Below, in pieces: positions 59,893-64,000 of a DNA stretch of 64,000 nucleotides. Position 1 is the first letter of the stretch, and every line of letters starts with the position of its first letter. The translations under genes were made by a program, and so were the position numbers. The stretch lies in contig NZ_VTOW01000005.1 in NCBI RefSeq assembly GCF_012184425.1, forward strand, positions 124,001 to 188,000, given 5' to 3'. This stretch comes from Candidatus Manganitrophus noduliformans (GTDB taxonomy: Bacteria > Nitrospirota > Nitrospiria > SBBL01 > Manganitrophaceae). Below the pieces are notes generated by a model, which did no database searches, was not told where the DNA came from, and worked only from the letters and a program-made list of their open reading frames with translations.

Positions 59893-60516
59893 ATGATCTG
59901 CGAATCTTTTCCGGTCGGACCGTTTCAATGTAACTGCGTCATCCTCGCCTGCGAGGAGACGCGGACCGCCGTGGTATTCGATCCTGGAGACGAGGCCGAT
60001 GAGATCCTCGGGAGCCTCGCGCGGCATCAACTCAAGGCGGTCTTTCTTTTCCATACCCACGCCCACCTTGATCATATTGGCGCCACCGACCTTGTCCGGA
60101 CGAAGACGGGGGCGGCGGCAGGCCTCCACGAAGAAGACATGCCCCTTTGCGAGAATCTCCATATCCAGGCGTCGCTCTTCGGCCTTCCGACGCCGCCGAC
60201 GCCGCCGATCGATCGTTTTTTGAAGCATGGCGATTCGTTCTCATTCGGCAAGGAAAAGGTCGAGGTGATCCATACGCCCGGCCATACGCCGGGGAGTGTC
60301 AGCTTTCATGTTCCGGCGTTCGGTCTATTGACGGGGGATACCCTTTTTGCCGGGAGTGTCGGCCGCACCGACCTTTGGGGAGGGTCCCACCCGACCTTAA
60401 TCAATTCGATTCAAAAACGGCTTCTTTCATTTCCGGACGAAACGGCGGTCCTTCCCGGTCATGGTCCTCGGACAACGATCGGCAGGGAGCGTCGGAGCAA
60501 TCCTTTTCTTGTCTGA
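59893..60516 (+). CDS. MBL-fold hydrolase, glyoxalase II-like
   Basis: A 207-residue metallo-beta-lactamase-fold enzyme. The N-terminus FPVGPFQCNCVILACEE and the metal motif FHTHAHLDHIGA are those of hydroxyacylglutathione-hydrolase-like proteins; further ligands are in VIHTPGHTPGSVSFH, LLTGDTLFAGSVGRTDLWGG and VLPGHGPRTTIGRER. It probably hydrolyses a thioester. ATG 59893 has AGGAAGAAG upstream; a GTG at 59866 coincides with the predicted transcription start. Confidence 0.92.
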   Translation: MICESFPVGPFQCNCVILACEETRTAVVFDPGDEADEILGSLARHQLKAVFLFHTHAHLDHIGATDLVRTKTGAAAGLHEEDMPLCENLHIQASLFGLPTPPTPPIDRFLKHGDSFSFGKEKVEVIHTPGHTPGSVSFHVPAFGLLTGDTLFAGSVGRTDLWGGSHPTLINSIQKRLLSFPDETAVLPGHGPRTTIGRERRSNPFLV

Positions 60517-60581
60517 GGGGTGTCCCGGCTTCACCGAGGTCCGGGATGGATATTCAAGTAGGTTAGAAGGGGAGGAAGAGA

Positions 60582-60776
60582 TTGAGCACGCTGTACGGCG
60601 TTATCTGTCCTTATTGTCAGAAGAAGGCCTATGTTCAGGTTCCCGATACACCCCCGCCCGGTCCCAACGATGAAGCATCGGAAGTGACGGAAGAGAGCCC
60701 CTGTACCGCATGCGGTCAGACGATTGTCGCCTATACGAAGTCCAATGCAGAGTGGGGGGTTCGCCAGAAGAAGTAG
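60582..60776 (+). CDS. Small zinc-ribbon-like protein (64 aa)
   Basis: A 64-residue soluble protein with two CxxC pairs: ICPYCQKK near residues 8-15 and PCTACGQT about 28 residues later, a classic zinc-ribbon spacing. The linker is acidic and Pro-rich. Start codon TTG with GGGGAGGAAGAGA upstream. Function unknown; possibly an RNA- or nucleotide-binding accessory protein. It lies between the MBL hydrolase and the deacetylase in the same direction. Confidence 0.75.
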   Translation: MSTLYGVICPYCQKKAYVQVPDTPPPGPNDEASEVTEESPCTACGQTIVAYTKSNAEWGVRQKK

Positions 60777-60800
60777 AGAATCCAAAGGCAAGGAAAGAAA

Positions 60801-61745
60801 ATGAAGACCGGCTTTGTTTCCCATCCCATTTATCGCCAACACGATACCGGTCCGGCCCATCCGGAGTCGCCGGAGCGGCTTGCCGCGATCGAAGGACACC
60901 TCGTGAAGAGCGGTCTGATCTCGGATTTGGTCGAAATCAAACCGGCCGACGATCCGGACCTGGCCGCCTGGATTGATACGGTCCACCATCCCCGTTATTA
61001 CGAAACGTTAAAAAAAATGGTCCCCGAGGACGAAACGGTTTACCTCGATCCCGATACCCCTTTTTCCCCCCTGTCGCTGGCGGCGGCGGAGAAGGCGGTG
61101 GGCGGGGTTTTGACCGCCGCCGACCGGGTGATGTCGGGAAGCATCCAAAACGCTTTCTGCGCGGTCCGGCCGCCGGGCCATCATGCCGAAGCCGATCGGG
61201 CGATGGGATTCTGTCTGTTCAACAACGTCGCCATTGCCGCGCGGTATCTTCAGAAGAAGCATCATCTGGAGCGGATCTTTATCCTCGATTGGGACGTCCA
61301 TCACGGGAACGGCACGCAGCATCTCTTCTACTCGGATCCGACCGTCTTCTACTTCAGCACCCACCAATATCCTTTTTATCCGGGGACCGGCTCCGAAAGG
61401 GAGCGGGGAGAGGGGGAAGGGGAGGGATTTACGTTGAACTGCCCGCTTTCATCCGGGGCGGGCGATTCCGATATTCTTCATCGGATCGAAACGGTCATGG
61501 CGCCGGCGCTGGCGGCGTTCAAGCCCGACTTCATCTTGATCTCCGCCGGATTTGACGCCCATCAGAGCGATCCGTTGGCAAGCCTCCAGGTGACCGATGA
61601 AGGTTTTTCGGAGATGACGCAAATCGTTCGGTCGCTCGCAGAGACCCACTGCGGAGGAAGGATCGTTTCCTGCTTGGAAGGGGGGTATCACCTCGCTGCG
61701 CTCGCCCGGTCGGTTGGACGGCATCTGGAGGCATTATCTGCATAG
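60801..61745 (+). CDS. Histone deacetylase family protein (AcuC/HdaH-like)
   Basis: A 314-residue zinc-dependent deacetylase of the arginase/deacetylase fold. Conserved segments are TGPAHPESPERLAAIEGHL, AVRPPGHHAEADRAMGFCLF, FILDWDVHHGNGTQHLFY (zinc ligands) and ISAGFDAHQSDPLASL (third ligand), plus SCLEGGYHLAAL. Bacterial members deacetylate acetylpolyamines, acetyl-lysine or small amides. The stop codon lies inside a palindromic repeat. Confidence 0.94.
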   Translation: MKTGFVSHPIYRQHDTGPAHPESPERLAAIEGHLVKSGLISDLVEIKPADDPDLAAWIDTVHHPRYYETLKKMVPEDETVYLDPDTPFSPLSLAAAEKAVGGVLTAADRVMSGSIQNAFCAVRPPGHHAEADRAMGFCLFNNVAIAARYLQKKHHLERIFILDWDVHHGNGTQHLFYSDPTVFYFSTHQYPFYPGTGSERERGEGEGEGFTLNCPLSSGAGDSDILHRIETVMAPALAAFKPDFILISAGFDAHQSDPLASLQVTDEGFSEMTQIVRSLAETHCGGRIVSCLEGGYHLAALARSVGRHLEALSA

Positions 61746-61770
61746 GGGCGCAGGCATGCCTCGCCCCTAT
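61742..61770. repeat. Palindromic NTAGGGGCG repeat
   Basis: ATAGGGGCG (61742-61750) and CGCCCCTAT (61762-61770) flank the inner palindrome AGGCATGCCT, giving a nearly perfect 29-base inverted repeat. It has the same TAGGGGCG/CGCCCCTA ends as the larger element at 11689-11773. It overlaps the deacetylase stop codon and lies between convergent genes. Confidence 0.7.
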
Positions 61771-61785
61771 CTCATCACACATACA

Positions 61786-62133
61786 TTAAAACAGTTTGCT
61801 TCGCCCCGCAAACCCTTCCGTGTAGCCGTGGAAATACTCCAGGTTTGATTCGGGATATTGCCAGCAGTAATATCCTTCCCCATTGTCGAAATCGACCAGC
61901 CAGAGCCCTTTGACTTCACACCCCATCTGCTCAAGGGTCTGAACCCAATTGTTCACGATCACCGCCTGCTGTTTTTCGTACCGCTTCTTTTGATCTTCAT
62001 CGCGAAGGGCGAAAATCTGGGCCGCGAGAACGCTGATCTCTTGAATCGCTTCTGTGGTGATTTTTTGGACCTGAGGAAGTGCTTCGAGGGCCTCTTCGTA
62101 TGTAAAAATGCGCTTTGTCTTGTATTCTGCCAT
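61786..62133 (-). CDS. DUF2203 family protein
   Basis: A 115-residue soluble protein. It begins KTKRIFTYEEALEALPQVQK, followed by a long amphipathic helix, and ends with the hallmark GLWLVDFDNGEGYYCWQYPE and HGYTEGFAGR. This matches DUF2203 proteins, of unknown function, common in Nitrospira and several other phyla. It is monocistronic and convergent with the deacetylase gene. Confidence 0.85.
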   Translation of the reverse strand: MAEYKTKRIFTYEEALEALPQVQKITTEAIQEISVLAAQIFALRDEDQKKRYEKQQAVIVNNWVQTLEQMGCEVKGLWLVDFDNGEGYYCWQYPESNLEYFHGYTEGFAGRSKLF

Positions 62134-62255
62134 GGCTGCTCCGGATGCCTCTCCCTAGAATGGTTGATCCGCGAAGGAGCCTCCCGAAGTTCCGGTCCGG
62201 ATGGAGGCCCTGCACGGATGCTCATATCTGAATTATATCGCGATCAAAATGACGA

Positions 62256-63482
62256 TTACAACGTGGTCGTTCGGCGTTGCTTCCTCTGTCTCATGGCGGT
62301 GAGATCCTTCTCGGTGATTCCAAGAAGATAGAGGATGGAGTCGAGATTTTTCTGGGTGATGCTGTAATGTGCTTCTTCCCTGACGCGGGGTTTGGCGTTA
62401 AAGGCGATGCCGAGGCCGGCGCGGGTGATCATCGGGAGATCGTTCGCGCCGTCGCCGATGGCGATCACCTGATCGAGCGTGACCCCTTCCTTCCGCGCGA
62501 TCTCTTCCATCAGGGCCGCCTTTTTCTTGCCGTCTACAATTTCGCCGACGATCTCGCCGGTTAAAACCCCCTCTTTAATCTCCAACGTGTTGGAGTAGGC
62601 ATAATCGAGTCCGAGCGACTCTTTTACCCGAGCGCTAAAATAGTCGAATCCTCCGGAGAGGACCGCGGTTCGATATCCGAGCTTCTTGAGAATAGAAACC
62701 AGCTCTTTTGCGCCCGGCGTAAAAGGCATCCGCTTGCAGACCTTTTCAAGGACGCCGACCGGGAGTCCTTTTAACAGGCGGACCCGTTCTCGAAGCGCCT
62801 CCGGAAAGGAGATCTCCCCGTTCATTGCGCGATGAGTGATCGAGACGACCTTTTCGCCGACGCCCGCCTCTTTGGCCAGCTCATCAATCCCTTCGATCTG
62901 GACCAGCGTCGAATCCATATCCATGACGATGAGTCGCTTGGCGCGGCGGAAGAGGTTCTCTTCCTGAACGGCGATATCGACCCCGAACTCGGCATTGAGG
63001 TGAAGCAGCTTTCGAGTCAGAAGGCGGGGGTCGATCGGCTGGGTTGTCGACAGGGTCAGTTCAATACATTCCAACTGCTTGCGAGCGATTGTGTGAATCT
63101 TCTGGATGTTGACACGCTCCTCGGAGAGAAGCGTCGCCAGCTTGGCGATGACGCGAAGGGTCACCGCGGGGCCGAGGCAGGTGACGACGTAATTCTGGAC
63201 GGGGGCCTTCTTTAGAACCTCCGTCGGCCGGACGACTTTGAACTCCATTGACAGACCGAACTCGTGCGCCCGGAAGAGGAGGTCGCGCAAAAGGTGTCGC
63301 TCTCCCTCTTCCGCGCCGTCCAGCTCGATCAAGATGGAGAGGGACAAAATCGACTGGGTCACGACCTGCTCGATGTCGAGAAGCCGGACATCGGATTCAG
63401 CCATAATCTCCGTCAGCGCGGCGGTAATCCCCGGCTGATCGGGGCCGGTGACGGAGACAAGAAGGGCTTTTCTCTTCGGCAT
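62256..63482 (-). CDS. serB: Phosphoserine phosphatase with N-terminal ACT domains
   Basis: A 408-residue SerB completing serine biosynthesis from O-phosphoserine. Residues ~1-180 hold two ACT-type domains (LVSVTGPDQPGITAALTEIM at the start, VVTCLGPAVTLRVIAKLATL later), usually involved in serine sensing. The HAD catalytic part begins VMDMDSTLVQIEGIDELAKE (Asp nucleophile and acid/base), with AVLSGGFDYFSARVKE and VIAIGDGANDLPMITRAGLG as motifs II-IV. Length matches the long actinobacterial/proteobacterial form. Confidence 0.95.
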   Translation of the reverse strand: MPKRKALLVSVTGPDQPGITAALTEIMAESDVRLLDIEQVVTQSILSLSILIELDGAEEGERHLLRDLLFRAHEFGLSMEFKVVRPTEVLKKAPVQNYVVTCLGPAVTLRVIAKLATLLSEERVNIQKIHTIARKQLECIELTLSTTQPIDPRLLTRKLLHLNAEFGVDIAVQEENLFRRAKRLIVMDMDSTLVQIEGIDELAKEAGVGEKVVSITHRAMNGEISFPEALRERVRLLKGLPVGVLEKVCKRMPFTPGAKELVSILKKLGYRTAVLSGGFDYFSARVKESLGLDYAYSNTLEIKEGVLTGEIVGEIVDGKKKAALMEEIARKEGVTLDQVIAIGDGANDLPMITRAGLGIAFNAKPRVREEAHYSITQKNLDSILYLLGITEKDLTAMRQRKQRRTTTL

Positions 63483-63643
63483 GGTTTTCCTGATGACGGT
63501 AGAACTTCAGTGTTATACAAGAAAGAATAATCGAAGGCAAGCAGTTTTTGTTTATCGCCGAAGACAAGCGCATCCATATTATAGGGGCAAGAAGGAGGGG
63601 GAATCCGACTGAAACTGATCCGTGCCGGTTTCATTCTTATAAA

Positions 63644-63672
63644 TTGACACCGGTCGGTTTCTATATTAGATT
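63644..63672 (+). promoter_or_regulatory. Promoter of the SagB-type gene
   Basis: TTGACA (63644-63649) and TAGATT (63667-63672) are 17 bases apart, 42 bases before the ATG at 63714. The other ~160 bases of the serB upstream gap show only a single TATAGGGGC arm (about 63580), possibly a decayed copy of the repeats at 11689 and 61742. Confidence 0.45.
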
Positions 63673-63713
63673 AAGAAGATTTTAAAGGATTTTAATTCAC
63701 GCGGGAACCCTGG

Positions 63714-64000
63714 ATGGACAAAAAAGCGCTTGCGGAAATTTACCATGAAGAGACCAAATACCATGAAGCGCGGATGGGGAAGTTTCAACGGCCGCTCGAT
63801 TGGGGGGCGCAACCGTCTCCCTACAAAGAATATCACAGCGATAAAAAGATCGACCTGATCCCTTACCTTCCTTTTCAGAATAATCCCTTTACCGGAGAAC
63901 CGCTCCCGCCCGCGAAAACCCAGGGGGGATATCCGTTCGGGATCGCGGAGATCTCGCGGTTGCTTTACTTCACCAACGGCGTCACCGGTATTCTGCAATA
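63714..64000 (+). CDS. SagB/ThcOx-type nitroreductase, N-terminal part
   Basis: The first 95 residues of a gene that continues beyond the window. EIYHEETKYHEARMGKFQRP, then LDWGAQPSPYKEY and a Pro-rich LPYL-like segment, then GIAEISRLLYFTNGVTGI is the standard N-terminus of SagB/ThcOx dehydrogenases (FMN, nitroreductase fold), in which the ISRLLYFTNGVTG segment is the FMN-binding start. Stand-alone members outside peptide-biosynthesis clusters are common and of unknown function. Confidence 0.8.
   Translation, partial: MDKKALAEIYHEETKYHEARMGKFQRPLDWGAQPSPYKEYHSDKKIDLIPYLPFQNNPFTGEPLPPAKTQGGYPFGIAEISRLLYFTNGVTGILQ

Overview
The window is ordinary bacterial chromosome, moderately GC-rich and densely coded, with no rRNA, tRNA, CRISPR array, prophage or insertion sequence that I can see. 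Gram-negative features are clear: a Wzi-like outer-membrane protein, a Wza-like exporter, lipoproteins, RseP, flagella, a periplasmic Cu/Zn superoxide dismutase and an HpnD-type synthase. The mix (zinc-less S4 beside Hsp20 and Lon, duplicated ThyX, DUF2203 protein, ebo genes, a FlgM-associated small protein after fliST) suggests a Nitrospirota-like or deltaproteobacteria-like lineage. That placement is inference and was not tested.

Layout. 1-3951: end of a flagellar filament operon (flagellin C-terminus, flaG, fliD, fliS, fliT, small FlgM-associated protein). 4012-6745: signalling genes (single-domain response regulator, GAF-GGDEF diguanylate cyclase, PilZ protein). 6905-14660: a FlgT-C-like secreted protein, then an envelope/isoprenoid run uppS-cdsA-dxr-rseP-ispG-proS. 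14875-18381: rpsD(C-)-hsp20-lon. 18451-18963: sodC on the minus strand.

19123-27080 (minus strand) is one tightly packed operon. In transcription order it holds a lipoprotein sugar-dehydrogenase-like propeller, a lipoprotein cytochrome c, eboC (UbiA), eboD (sugar phosphate cyclase), a 94-residue unknown, eboB (TatD-like), eboE and eboF. This looks like an ebo metabolite-processing cluster joined to a periplasmic redox pair.

27325-56157 is a large exopolysaccharide/O-antigen locus: Wzi, a NusG/RfaH-type antiterminator behind a long leader, Wza-like exporter, Wzz-like co-polymerase, nucleotidyltransferase, HAD phosphatase, Wzx flippase, glycosyltransferases, a large propeller lipoprotein, an O-antigen ligase/polymerase, an MBL-fold protein, a methyltransferase, an initiating phosphoglycosyl transferase, a sugar-modifying block (aldo/keto reductase, DegT aminotransferase, class I aminotransferase, TPP-dependent E1 alpha and beta), a phosphoglycosyl-transferase/CapD fusion with an altered catalytic dyad, and a tandem pair of unknown secreted proteins. 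56167-58160 (minus) encodes an HpnD-like synthase and a geranylgeranyl-reductase-like flavoprotein, divergent from a duplicated ThyX. 59893-64000 holds housekeeping genes: MBL hydrolase, zinc-ribbon protein, HDAC-family deacetylase, DUF2203 protein, serB, and the start of a SagB-type nitroreductase.

The most interesting points are the redox-coupled ebo operon with its 94-residue unknown, the E1 alpha/beta pair placed next to two PLP enzymes, the DE-to-DR change in the fused phosphoglycosyl transferase, the paired CxC secreted paralogues, and a 20-bp palindrome framed by 10-bp direct repeats at the end of eboF.
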